From Gammaproteobacteria bacterium (GTDB taxonomy: Bacteria > Pseudomonadota > Gammaproteobacteria > Pseudomonadales > Pseudohongiellaceae): a stretch of DNA of 36,275 nt. Positions 1 to 6,929 of the stretch are shown here, piece by piece. Both the position numbers and the translations under genes were made by a program. Where the stretch lies: contig JAQWOJ010000050.1 in assembly GCA_029245905.1 (NCBI GenBank), forward strand, positions 1 through 36,275, read 5' to 3'. The notes beneath the pieces were generated by a model. The model was not told the origin of the DNA. It was given only the letters and a program-made list of their open reading frames with translations, and did not search any database. How positions within the stretch are numbered: position 1 is the stretch's first letter; each line of letters begins with the position of its first letter.

Positions 1-43
1 ACTCCCCTGCTATTACCCTGACCGAGCTCAATTTTTTAGTCAT
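1..43 (-). CDS. rsmD: RsmD, 16S rRNA m2G966 methyltransferase (N-terminal 14 codons only)
   Basis: A minus-strand reading frame starts with ATG at 43-41 and runs off the left edge. It gives MTKKLSSVRVIAGE, which matches the start of RsmD proteins, where a short basic leader is followed by V/I-R-I-I-G/A-G and then W-R-G. RsmD methylates G966 of 16S rRNA. Divergent rsmD/ftsY is the usual arrangement in gammaproteobacteria, which supports the call more than the 14 residues alone. No catalytic motif is visible because the rest of the gene lies outside the window. Confidence 0.7.
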   Translation of the reverse strand, partial: MTKKLSSVRVIAGE

Positions 44-76
44 GCCTGATTCCCCACGAATTCACTAGCCAGATAG

Positions 77-105
77 TTCTGTTACACATCGGCACTCGTT
101 ATAAA
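77..105 (+). promoter_or_regulatory. Possible sigma70 promoter for the ftsY leader
   Basis: TTCTGT (77-82) and TATAAA (100-105) are 17 bases apart in the rsmD-ftsY gap. The -10 is good and the -35 is poor. A start about 7 bases downstream would give a leader of roughly 90 nt carrying the small ORF at 151. Sequence inference only. Confidence 0.3.
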
Positions 106-138
106 GCGCTGTTCAAGGACGCATGCAATATTGTGTCT

Positions 139-192
139 GGAGGTGCTCTAATGTTAGCATTTCTATTCCCGCACCCCGTAACTTGCACCTCC
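139..192 (+). promoter_or_regulatory. Leader hairpin sequestering a Shine-Dalgarno sequence upstream of ftsY
   Basis: GGAGGTGC (139-146) and GCACCTCC (185-192) are perfect 8-base complements. The left arm is the strong Shine-Dalgarno sequence of the leader ORF at 151-204 and the right arm lies inside that ORF. If paired in RNA they would hide the ribosome site until the stem is opened. A small inner stem, AATG/CATT, lies in the 38-nt loop. The folding is inferred, not measured. Confidence 0.45.
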
Positions 193-204
193 AAAAAGAA
201 TTAA
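151..204 (+). CDS. Putative 17-residue leader peptide coupled to ftsY
   Basis: This short ORF encodes MLAFLFPHPVTCTSKKN. It has a near-perfect Shine-Dalgarno sequence (GGAGGTG, 139-145) five bases before its ATG at 151. Its TAA stop (202-204) is followed at once by the ftsY ATG at 205, in the same frame. FtsY has no Shine-Dalgarno sequence of its own: the bases just upstream are AAAAAGAATTAA. Translation of ftsY therefore probably depends on ribosomes terminating here and reinitiating. The peptide starts hydrophobic and ends basic, with no codon run typical of amino-acid attenuators. The alternative is that the ORF is chance and ftsY is translated weakly. No known family was recognised. Confidence 0.5.
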   Translation: MLAFLFPHPVTCTSKKN

Positions 205-1185
205 ATGTTTAACTATATCAAGAGACAAAAAAGTGAATCAGCAGAAGAGTCGCAGTCATTTCACCAGGCTGGTGGCTGGGCAGAAAAACTTAAACGTGGT
301 TTAGCAAAAACTCGGGGCCGGTTAAGCGAGGGAATATCTTCTTTGGTTTTGGGCCAGAAAATAATTGATCCGAATTTGTTAGAAGAAGTTGAAATGCACT
401 TGCTTAGCGCTGATGTCGGGGTGGAGGCAACCGCCCAAGTAATAAGTAGCCTTGAGAAGAATCTTGAACGCAGGCAGCTCTCGAGCCCCAGCGAATTTAT
501 GGACGGTTTGAAGATAGAGTTAGAGACGATTCTTAAGCCGAGCTCTATTCCGTTAAAAATTGGCTCGGACCAAAAGCCGTTCGTTATTCTCACAGTGGGT
601 GTAAATGGAGTTGGCAAAACTACTACTATCGGCAAGCTCGCAAAGCGGTTTCAAAATGATAGTCTGTCCGTCATGTTAGCTGCGGGGGATACCTTTAGAG
701 CAGCCGCGGTGGAACAGCTTCAGGTTTGGGGCGAGCGAAATGATATTCCTGTTATTTCGCAAGGCAGCGGTGCGGATAGCGCCTCGGTAATTTTTGATGC
801 TTACCAATCGGCAAAATCAAAGAAAGTTGATGTCCTCATAGCGGACACGGCCGGCCGACTGCATACCAAAGATAATTTAATGTCTGAACTCGAGAAAATT
901 GTGCGCGTTCTAAAGAAACAGGACTCAGGATTGCCCAGCGAAATTCTATTAGTACTTGACGCCACAACTGGTCAAAACGCGTTAAATCAAGCCTTGAGCT
1001 TTAATGCGGTAACGCCGCTGACCGGGTTAGCTCTTACCAAACTGGACGGAACTGCAAAAGGCGGTGTCGTCTTCGCAATTGCGAAAAAGCTTAAATTACC
1101 CATTCGGTATATCGGTATAGGAGAGCAAATTGATGATCTAAAGCCTTTCGATGCCAAACAATTTGTTAACGCCTTATTTCCCTAG
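205..1185 (+). CDS. ftsY: Signal recognition particle receptor FtsY
   Basis: FtsY is the membrane-associated SRP receptor GTPase that docks ribosome-SRP complexes carrying membrane proteins at SecYEG. The 326 residues contain an N domain (about 25-115) and a GTPase G domain. The P-loop GVNGVGKTTT is at 132-141, DTFRAAAVEQL follows, DTAGR is at 214-218, TKLDG is at 278-282, and the family-typical GEQIDDLKPFD is near the end. The acidic A domain found in longer enterobacterial FtsY is almost absent, about 24 residues here. The start directly abuts the stop of the SD-bearing leader ORF. In many gammaproteobacteria ftsE-ftsX lie between ftsY and rpoH; here they do not. Confidence 0.97.
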   Translation: MFNYIKRQKSESAEESQSFHQAGGWAEKLKRGLAKTRGRLSEGISSLVLGQKIIDPNLLEEVEMHLLSADVGVEATAQVISSLEKNLERRQLSSPSEFMDGLKIELETILKPSSIPLKIGSDQKPFVILTVGVNGVGKTTTIGKLAKRFQNDSLSVMLAAGDTFRAAAVEQLQVWGERNDIPVISQGSGADSASVIFDAYQSAKSKKVDVLIADTAGRLHTKDNLMSELEKIVRVLKKQDSGLPSEILLVLDATTGQNALNQALSFNAVTPLTGLALTKLDGTAKGGVVFAIAKKLKLPIRYIGIGEQIDDLKPFDAKQFVNALFP

Positions 1186-1197
1186 ATTTTTTGGCAA

Positions 1198-1216
1198 TTC
1201 AGCTACCCAAGCTGAA
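1198..1216 (+). terminator. Hairpin after ftsY, weak terminator candidate
   Basis: TTCAGCT (1198-1204) and AGCTGAA (1210-1216) form a perfect 7-bp stem around a 5-base loop, 12 bases after the ftsY stop. No T-run follows, so it is at best a weak or factor-assisted terminator, or an RNA 3'-end stabiliser. Confidence 0.35.
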
Positions 1217-1256
1217 GACATATTTGAATCTGCTAGAAAATAATTGGCTATTGCTA

Positions 1257-1268
1257 GTGAGTGTTCAC
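1257..1268. promoter_or_regulatory. SlmA-binding-site-like palindrome
   Basis: GTGAGTGTTCAC matches 10 of 12 bases of the published SlmA recognition sequence GTGAGTACTCAC, differing only at the two central bases. It sits inside a wider inverted repeat, TAGTGA/TCACTA, at 1255-1270. SlmA is encoded in this window at 11169. Chance occurrence cannot be excluded. Confidence 0.35.
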
Positions 1269-1496
1269 TACCTCTAGATGATCTTAGGCATAGGACCTTA
1301 AGGCTCTCTGGCGTTTGGCGGCCTTCTGATATGCTCTTGATCGCTATTTTTCCTTGAAAAAACTAAATTCGGACCTACCTTAGTAGAAAGAAGAATATAA
1401 CGAGATGAGAAAAGATGCTTGTAAAGCAGATGATCGAATAAACCTTCGCAAATGCATCTAAGTACCAACGAGCTGATAGCAGATTGGTTCGAAAAA

Positions 1497-1505
1497 TGCT
1501 AAAAT
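1497..1505 (+). promoter_or_regulatory. Extended -10 promoter element before rpoH
   Basis: TGCTAAAAT fits an extended -10 (TGnTATAAT) with one mismatch in the hexamer. No good -35 lies at the right distance. A start near 1512 would give a leader of about 40 nt. Confidence 0.35.
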
Positions 1506-1519
1506 AATCGGTCTAATTC

Positions 1520-1585
1520 ACAAATAGTTCATTAAGGGTTATAAAGAAAGTAATGGCTTCAGGAAAAAATTTACAAATAGTTCAT
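1520..1585 (+). repeat. 13-bp direct repeat flanking the rpoH start
   Basis: ACAAATAGTTCAT occurs at 1520-1532 in the leader and again at 1573-1585 inside codons 7-11 of rpoH, 53 bases apart. One copy lies on each side of the ribosome-binding region. Confidence 0.6.
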
Positions 1586-2413
1586 CCGACAATGCCGGGT
1601 CGTGATTTAACAGCATATATGGCTTCTGTTAATGGTATCTCCGTGCTTACCCCGGAGGAAGAGAAAGATCTTGCAAATCAGTATTTCTATGATGACAACG
1701 TTGATGCCGCAAGACAATTGGTCTTAGCCCACTTGCGTTTTGTCGTTCACATGGCGAAGTCCTATTCCGGTTATGGCCTTCCTCAAGCCGATTTAATTCA
1801 AGAGGGAAATGTTGGACTGATGAAGGCGGTGAAACGCTTTAATCCTGAATTCGGCGTTAGGCTAGTTTCCTTTGCGGTTCATTGGATTAAAGCAGAAATG
1901 CATGAATATATTTTGAGAAATTGGCGGATCGTCAAGGTCGCAACGACCAAGGCACAAAGGAAGTTATTCTTTAACCTTAGGAGCTCGAAGAAACAACTAG
2001 GCTGGCTGAATAACGAAGAAACAGCAGCAGTTGCGGAAGACTTAGGAGTAGATACAAAAGTTGTACGTCAAATGGAAGGCCGCATGAGTGCATATGACAC
2101 CTCCTTTGATGCAGAACCAGATAGCGACGACGATGCGCTCTTCCGTGCGCCAGCTTTTTACTTAGAGGATCAAAGCTCAGACGTTGCTTCGAATATTGAA
2201 GAGTCGGAATGGAGAGAGATAAAAAATAACGGTCTGAGTATAGCTTTGAACGAGCTTGACGATCGCAGTCAAGACATCCTTAAAAGTCGATGGCTGAGTG
2301 ATGACAAAGCCACGCTTCATGACCTCGCAGATAAATATAGTATTTCGGCTGAACGTATCCGACAACTTGAAAAAGCCGCAATGAATAAAATAAAATTAAA
2401 AATGGAAGCCTAG
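1553..2413 (+). CDS. rpoH: RNA polymerase sigma-32 (heat-shock sigma factor RpoH)
   Basis: RpoH directs RNA polymerase to heat-shock promoters. The 286 residues show region 1.2/2.1 near the N-terminus. Region 2 includes [35 protein letters not shown] and [18 protein letters not shown]. The RpoH-specific box QRKLFFNLR is at 135-143 and separates it from RpoD/RpoS. A region 4.2 helix-turn-helix lies near the C-terminus ([20 protein letters not shown]). Length is normal for the family. The start ATG has only a weak purine-rich tract (AAAGAAAG) upstream. A strong intrinsic terminator follows, so it is probably transcribed alone from the promoter near 1500. Confidence 0.97.
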   Translation: MASGKNLQIVHPTMPGRDLTAYMASVNGISVLTPEEEKDLANQYFYDDNVDAARQLVLAHLRFVVHMAKSYSGYGLPQADLIQEGNVGLMKAVKRFNPEFGVRLVSFAVHWIKAEMHEYILRNWRIVKVATTKAQRKLFFNLRSSKKQLGWLNNEETAAVAEDLGVDTKVVRQMEGRMSAYDTSFDAEPDSDDDALFRAPAFYLEDQSSDVASNIEESEWREIKNNGLSIALNELDDRSQDILKSRWLSDDKATLHDLADKYSISAERIRQLEKAAMNKIKLKMEA

Positions 2414-2428
2414 CTTGAAAATCATAAG

Positions 2429-2457
2429 AAGCCGCGCATTGTTCGCGGCTTTTTTTT
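2429..2457 (+). terminator. Intrinsic terminator of rpoH
   Basis: AAGCCGCG (2429-2436) and CGCGGCTT (2444-2451) form a perfect 8-bp stem with a 7-base loop, followed by a run of T residues to 2457. It lies 15 bases after the rpoH stop. Confidence 0.9.
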
Positions 2458-2485
2458 GTCAGCGAAAATTACCTAAAGACAAAAA

Positions 2486-2872
2486 ATGTCTCATCCACTA
2501 CTTTTCATCGCAGCCATAAACGGATTCCTTTCGGTATGTTTCGGCGCATTTGGGGCTCACGGTTTAGAAACGACTCTTGAACCAGAACAGTTGGAGACCT
2601 TTCGAACTGGTGCCCAGTACCACATGTACCATTCTCTTGCAATTTTTGGTTCTGGATTGCTGGCCATTCAAAATCCTAAAGACCGCTTACCCAGAATCAG
2701 TGGTTATTTATTTTTACTAGGTATCTTCTTCTTTTCTGGCAGCCTTTATGTTCTAGGATTAAGTGGATTAAGATCTCTAGGGGCAATTGCCCCGATAGGC
2801 GGCTTGTTTTTCCTGGCAGGCTGGGGCGTGATTTGCGTATTTGGGCTAAAACCAAAAACCAAGCAGGAATAA
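2486..2872 (+). CDS. DUF423 (YgdD-type) membrane protein
   Basis: A small inner-membrane protein of 128 residues with four hydrophobic segments (about 4-20, 45-62, 70-92, 98-120). The family signature is clear: GAFGAHGLE after the first segment, then FRTGAQYHMYHSLAIF, and SGSLYVLGLSG. The biochemical role of DUF423 proteins is not established. It starts after the rpoH terminator and is followed by trmB after 34 bases, so the two may share a transcript. Family assignment is confident; function is unknown. Confidence 0.9.
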   Translation: MSHPLLFIAAINGFLSVCFGAFGAHGLETTLEPEQLETFRTGAQYHMYHSLAIFGSGLLAIQNPKDRLPRISGYLFLLGIFFFSGSLYVLGLSGLRSLGAIAPIGGLFFLAGWGVICVFGLKPKTKQE

Positions 2873-2906
2873 TGACGAAATTAAATTACAGTTCGCCTGA
2901 ACGAAA

Positions 2907-3602
2907 ATGAAAACCCAGATTACGAATAAACGACCAGTCAGAAGCTATGTCATTCGCTCTGGGCGCATGACGAATTCCCAGCGCCAAGCGATCGACGAAT
3001 ATTGGGAAGATAATGTTGTAGCTTATACCGGCGATTTACTCGACCTTGAGTGTATTTTCAAAAATAATCTCCCAGTCACTTTAGAGATAGGGTTCGGGAT
3101 GGGAGCCTCTCTAATACAAATGGCTATGAAAGATAAAGGTTGTAATTTTTTAGGAGTGGAGGTGCATAGGCCTGGCGTAGGAAAAACGTTACACGACGCT
3201 AATTTAATGGAAATAAAAAATCTAAAACTGATATGTCATGATGCTCAGGAAGTTGTTCAATACTCACTGGCGGATGATTCGATAGATCGAGTTTTGATCT
3301 TTTTCCCAGATCCTTGGCCAAAAAAACGGCATAGAAAACGACGCTTAATTCAAACGGAATTTGTGAAAACGATAGCCAGCAAACTCAAAACAAATGGTAG
3401 TTTACACTTAGCTACAGACTGGAAAGAATACGCCGAATATATGATGGAAGTCATCGAGCCGTTATCAGAATTTAGAAATGCAGTTGCACCAAATCGTTAC
3501 TTGGAGAAATCAATGAGACCAAAAACAAAATTCGAAAGTCGGGGGCGCAAACTGGGGCATAGCGTTTGGGATCTTCTGTACAAGAAAAATACTATCGCTT
3601 AG
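2907..3602 (+). CDS. trmB: tRNA (guanine-N7-)-methyltransferase TrmB
   Basis: TrmB makes m7G46 in the variable loop of tRNAs using S-adenosylmethionine. The 231 residues carry the family motifs in order: SAM-binding LEIGFGMG, GVEVHRPGVG, the RNA/substrate motif FFPDPWPKKRHRKRR, LATDW, and near the C-terminus TKFESRGRKLGHSVWDL. Length is typical. The stop codon overlaps by four bases the stop region of the convergent YgjP-like gene. No strong Shine-Dalgarno sequence is visible. Confidence 0.96.
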   Translation: MKTQITNKRPVRSYVIRSGRMTNSQRQAIDEYWEDNVVAYTGDLLDLECIFKNNLPVTLEIGFGMGASLIQMAMKDKGCNFLGVEVHRPGVGKTLHDANLMEIKNLKLICHDAQEVVQYSLADDSIDRVLIFFPDPWPKKRHRKRRLIQTEFVKTIASKLKTNGSLHLATDWKEYAEYMMEVIEPLSEFRNAVAPNRYLEKSMRPKTKFESRGRKLGHSVWDLLYKKNTIA

Positions 3603-4333
3603 TCAAACCAAAGCCGATGTTCATGCTTCTTCAGCCATTCAATATACTGCAGATATTTGGGACAAATAGACTCCACGAGGTCCCAGTACCGTCTAGAGTG
3701 GTCCATATGCAATAAATGACAAACTTCATGAGTGATCATGTAATCAATGATGCTGTAAGGCGCTAGCATAATTAACCAATTATATTGGATGACTCCCTTT
3801 GAAGTGCAGTGACCCCATTTAGATTTGGTTTTACGCAGTTTTATCTTTGTTATTTTGTTACGAACGCCTAGATATTCTGCGAGAGCCTCGGCTCTTGGAA
3901 TAATGTATTCTATGGCTTTCTGGGTTAAATACTTTTCTATTTGTATTTTCGCCTTATGAGAGTTCAATTTATGATTTTGAATGATCAATTTATTTCCGTT
4001 AATTAATATTCTTTCCTTTCGTCCTTCTCTAAAAAGAATTGAAAGCTCTCTAGCTCTAAACAAAATTATTTTCCCATCTTCAATTCGTAATTTTTGTTTC
4101 TCGTGGGTCCTTTCTTCAGCCAGCCTTTCTTGAATCCAGCTCTGGTTTTTCTGAACAAACTCCTCTATTTCAGCTTTCGAGGCCCGCAACGGACACCGAA
4201 CAATAGCGATCTGTTGTCTTATATAAAGCGCTAGGGTTTTCCTGTTACTTTTAACCACCTGGTATTGAAGATTTTTTAAACTCGACGATCCTCCATTAAT
4301 TATATTAGAAGATGCCATGTTATGTTTCGACAT
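3599..4333 (-). CDS. YgjP-like (DUF45, SprT-like fold) metallohydrolase
   Basis: This 244-residue protein has a zinc-peptidase-type HEVCH at 202-206 and a third likely ligand in the DHS at 211-213. The family motif KWGHCTSKGVIQYNWLIMLAP precedes it, as in YgjP/DUF45 proteins (COG1451). The N-terminal part (about 25-110) matches the family's beta-rich region. Members are predicted metal-dependent hydrolases and the substrate is not known. It begins six bases after the stop of the upstream methyltransferase, so they form a two-gene minus-strand operon that converges on trmB. Confidence 0.88.
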   Translation of the reverse strand: MSKHNMASSNIINGGSSSLKNLQYQVVKSNRKTLALYIRQQIAIVRCPLRASKAEIEEFVQKNQSWIQERLAEERTHEKQKLRIEDGKIILFRARELSILFREGRKERILINGNKLIIQNHKLNSHKAKIQIEKYLTQKAIEYIIPRAEALAEYLGVRNKITKIKLRKTKSKWGHCTSKGVIQYNWLIMLAPYSIIDYMITHEVCHLLHMDHSRRYWDLVESICPKYLQYIEWLKKHEHRLWFD

Positions 4334-4339
4334 GATGCT

Positions 4340-4882
4340 TTACGGTTTCCTTGCAATAACGCTCGACACTGCTCTTTCAGGCGCAAGCTTAATTCCTTCG
4401 AACCAATGAATTATCTCCCAGTTTTCGAACTCTTGAAGAAGTTCATTTTGCTTAAGTAAATAATTAAGATTTTTGGGTCTCCCAAAATTTAGCTGATACT
4501 CCGTAAACGTTTCATAGAATATAAGCCCACCTCTCGTTATTGCGGCCTTGATGGCTGGGAATAAAGGTCGATGAAGATAGTTAAAAATCAGAATAGAACT
4601 ATAAGCTTCGACTTTTAACGGCACTTTTAAGCATCGCTCAAAATCTACTTCCCAACATTTATAGCGGCCTTCAGCATTCGGAGGCGCCACAGATAATATT
4701 GTATTCAGTGCCATTTTATTCTTGTCTGCAAAAATGATGGGTATATCATTATTTAGCAGAAATAAACCGTTTCGGCCGTTACCACAAGCCAGATCAAGCA
4801 CATATTTATCTTTATTGAGCGCGTTAAACAGTGGCAAATTATCTACTATAAGGTTGGAAGCGCTGTTATTTAAATATGACAT
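4340..4882 (-). CDS. Small class I SAM-dependent methyltransferase
   Basis: The 180 residues have a Rossmann SAM-binding motif, VLDLACGNGRNGLFL (about 28-42). An acidic residue follows strand 2 (IIFADKN), then SILIFNYLHRPLFPAI and RGGLIFYETFT, resembling TehB/Methyltransf_11-type proteins. Substrate cannot be told. It is the first gene of the minus-strand pair with the YgjP-like hydrolase. It shares a 147-bp divergent gap with cmoA that contains a strong hairpin at 4939-4968. Confidence 0.8.
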   Translation of the reverse strand: MSYLNNSASNLIVDNLPLFNALNKDKYVLDLACGNGRNGLFLLNNDIPIIFADKNKMALNTILSVAPPNAEGRYKCWEVDFERCLKVPLKVEAYSSILIFNYLHRPLFPAIKAAITRGGLIFYETFTEYQLNFGRPKNLNYLLKQNELLQEFENWEIIHWFEGIKLAPERAVSSVIARKP

Positions 4883-4938
4883 TTTTTAAAGCATAATACC
4901 TTGAAAAAGGGTTCAGAAAATTTGGCATTAAAATAATT

Positions 4939-4968
4939 CATTCTTAATTGCTTCGCAATATAAGAATG
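4939..4968. repeat. Strong 13-bp hairpin in the divergent gap before cmoA
   Basis: CATTCTTA (4939-4946) pairs with TAAGAATG (4961-4968) and ATTGC (4947-4951) pairs with GCAAT (4955-4959). The loop is TTC and there is one bulged A. It lies between two divergent genes with no T-run, so it is not a terminator of either. It could be an operator or a leader element for cmoA. Confidence 0.6.
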
Positions 4969-5029
4969 TTGTAAAAACTACAAAGCTTCAAAACCATGTC
5001 TACGCGTTAATCTTAATAGAACAATATAT

Positions 5030-5770
5030 ATGGATGAAAATCTCTTACATAAAGATCAAATTTATGCCTCGTCGGTACCGCTCAGTGACTTCGTCTTCGA
5101 TGAAAAAGTGGCGAGCGTCTTTGAGGATATGATTAACCGATCAATTCCAGGTTATAAAACTATAATTTCGATGATCGGAGTACTCGCACACCGGTATTAT
5201 CAAAGAGGTAGCTGTATATATGACTTGGGTTGTAGCTTAGGGGGCGCAACGTTTTCTATATGTAAGAGTTTGCAAAATACTAATTTCTCTTTAATTGCGA
5301 TCGATAACTCTTCGGCAATGATTGAGCGTTTGCAGGCGAAAAAATGGAACTTAGTAGGCAGAGCTCAAGATATCGAAACACGATGCGAAAATATTCAGGA
5401 CGCATCAATAGAAAACGCTTCAGTTGTAGTTTTAAATTTCACGATTCAATTTCTTCCGGTGGCCATTCGAATGAGTCTTATTGAAAAAATCTATTCCGGC
5501 ATGAGACCCGGCGGTATTTTAATTATTTCAGAGAAAATTATCGCGACCGACTCAAGCGTAGATTCTCTTTTAATTGATATGTATCACGAATTCAAGGAAG
5601 CTAAAGGCTATAGCAAATTAGAAATTAGTCAAAAGCGCGCTGCCCTTGAAAACGTTCTGATTCCAGAAACAATTGAGACTCATAGAAATAGGTTGAAATC
5701 CGCAGGCTTTCGTTCAGTCGACGTGTGGTTCCAATGTTTCAATTTTGCATCAATTATCGCAATTAAGTAG
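5030..5770 (+). CDS. cmoA: Carboxy-S-adenosyl-L-methionine synthase CmoA
   Basis: CmoA makes carboxy-SAM from SAM and prephenate, the cofactor CmoB uses on tRNA. The 246 residues show the family hallmarks: FDEKVASVFEDMINRSIPGY near residue 22, the SAM-binding YDLGCSLGGATFSI, and MRPGGILIISEKI before the C-terminal half. Length is normal. No Shine-Dalgarno sequence is obvious before the ATG; the upstream bases are AT-rich. cmoB follows eight bases later, which is the standard cmoAB operon. Confidence 0.95.
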   Translation: MDENLLHKDQIYASSVPLSDFVFDEKVASVFEDMINRSIPGYKTIISMIGVLAHRYYQRGSCIYDLGCSLGGATFSICKSLQNTNFSLIAIDNSSAMIERLQAKKWNLVGRAQDIETRCENIQDASIENASVVVLNFTIQFLPVAIRMSLIEKIYSGMRPGGILIISEKIIATDSSVDSLLIDMYHEFKEAKGYSKLEISQKRAALENVLIPETIETHRNRLKSAGFRSVDVWFQCFNFASIIAIK

Positions 5771-5778
5771 TAATTCTC

Positions 5779-6738
5779 ATGAATTTTGATCCTCTAATAG
5801 ACGCTATTTCAGGCACAAAAATTGAGGCTTTACTTCCACTGTTAAAAAATAGGCAGCTAAATCAAATAAAATATGGGGATTTCCCCAGGTGGCAATTATT
5901 TTTATCACAGATGCCTAATATCGAAACCTCTTCAAGCTGCTTTGGTGATGTTGTAAAAATAGGAGATTCAAGCGAGATCGACAACGTTACCTATAACAAC
6001 TTGAAAACAAAATTAAAAGAATTGACTCCATGGCGGAAGGGCCCTTTTAACATTTTTGGCGTTGAAATAGATTCAGAATGGCGTTGCGAAATGAAGTGGC
6101 ATAGATTGAAGAAACATATTCGACCATTAGCCGGCAGGAAAGTACTCGACGTCGGCAGCGGCAACGGTTATTTCGGCTTTCGTATGATTGAGCAAGAAGC
6201 CGAACTGGTTATAGGTTTGGATCCCCATATTCCATATGTATCACAATTTTGGGCGCTAAAAACTTTCCTCCCGAATTGCCCTAATTTCGTCCTCCCCTAT
6301 GGGCTAGAGCAAATTCCAGGCCAGGTAAGTGGATTCGACACCATATTTTCAATGGGTGTCATTTACCATAGAAAGGCGCCAATCGATCACTTGTTACAAT
6401 TAAGGCAAGCCCTATGCCCTGGCGGAGAGCTGGTGCTTGAGACTCTTTGCGTGGACGGTCCGACTGGGTATTGCCTAACCCCTGAACAAAAATACGCCCG
6501 TATGCCTAATGTATGGTTTATACCATCTTTAGGTACGATAGAGAATTGGCTATCGCGGTGCGGCTTTAAAAACATTCGAGCATTAGAAGAGTGCCCGACC
6601 CATCCAAGTGAGCAGAGACGCACAGACTGGATGCCTTTCCAATCGCTAGCTGATGGATTAAAGGGCGGCCAGGAAAAACAGACCATTGAAGGATATCCAG
6701 CTCCGACCAGGGTAATAGTCTTAGCTTCATTAGAGTAA
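5779..6738 (+). CDS. cmoB: tRNA U34 carboxymethyltransferase CmoB
   Basis: CmoB transfers the carboxymethyl group of carboxy-SAM to 5-hydroxyuridine at tRNA position 34, giving cmo5U, which widens wobble decoding. The 319 residues have an N-terminal helical region (1-115). The catalytic Rossmann domain has VLDVGSGNGYFGFRM, GLDPHIPY and FSMGVIYHRKAP, and the C-terminal RRTDWMPFQSL is also family-typical. Length equals the usual 320-325 residues. It is the second gene of cmoAB. No terminator is evident in the 190 bases after it. Confidence 0.96.
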   Translation: MNFDPLIDAISGTKIEALLPLLKNRQLNQIKYGDFPRWQLFLSQMPNIETSSSCFGDVVKIGDSSEIDNVTYNNLKTKLKELTPWRKGPFNIFGVEIDSEWRCEMKWHRLKKHIRPLAGRKVLDVGSGNGYFGFRMIEQEAELVIGLDPHIPYVSQFWALKTFLPNCPNFVLPYGLEQIPGQVSGFDTIFSMGVIYHRKAPIDHLLQLRQALCPGGELVLETLCVDGPTGYCLTPEQKYARMPNVWFIPSLGTIENWLSRCGFKNIRALEECPTHPSEQRRTDWMPFQSLADGLKGGQEKQTIEGYPAPTRVIVLASLE

Positions 6739-6828
6739 TACCAAGAGAAAGGGTCGTACGTCTTTAATTGGTAAGCTTCTCCTGTTCCTGCAGTGACACA
6801 TCAGTATAGTTAAGTTTTCTTAATTCTT

Positions 6829-6856
6829 TTGTCTAGATATACTCTGTGATTACAAA
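6829..6856 (+). promoter_or_regulatory. Possible promoter for the RAYT-like gene
   Basis: TTGTCT (6829-6834) and TACAAA (6851-6856) are separated by 16 bases, about 75 bases before the ATG at 6930. A short TGACC/GGTCA stem lies further downstream in the leader. Moderate match only. Confidence 0.28.
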
Positions 6857-6929
6857 TCCATGTGTTACCATGCGGTTTTGGTGACCTTTTAGGGTCAGCT
6901 CTAATTTTATCTATTGAAAAGAGAGAAAA

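Larger units (their letters stand above)
1186..1552. other. Non-coding gap between ftsY and rpoH
   Basis: No convincing gene was found in these 367 bases, and no recognisable ftsE or ftsX remnant. The gap holds a 7-bp hairpin just after ftsY (1198-1216), a palindrome resembling a SlmA site (1257-1268), and the likely rpoH promoter and leader near its right end. Confidence 0.6.

Noticed and set aside
3256-3267. Second possible SlmA-type site inside trmB (TTCAATACTCAC)
   Set aside because: Only one half of the palindrome matches, within coding sequence; expected by chance.
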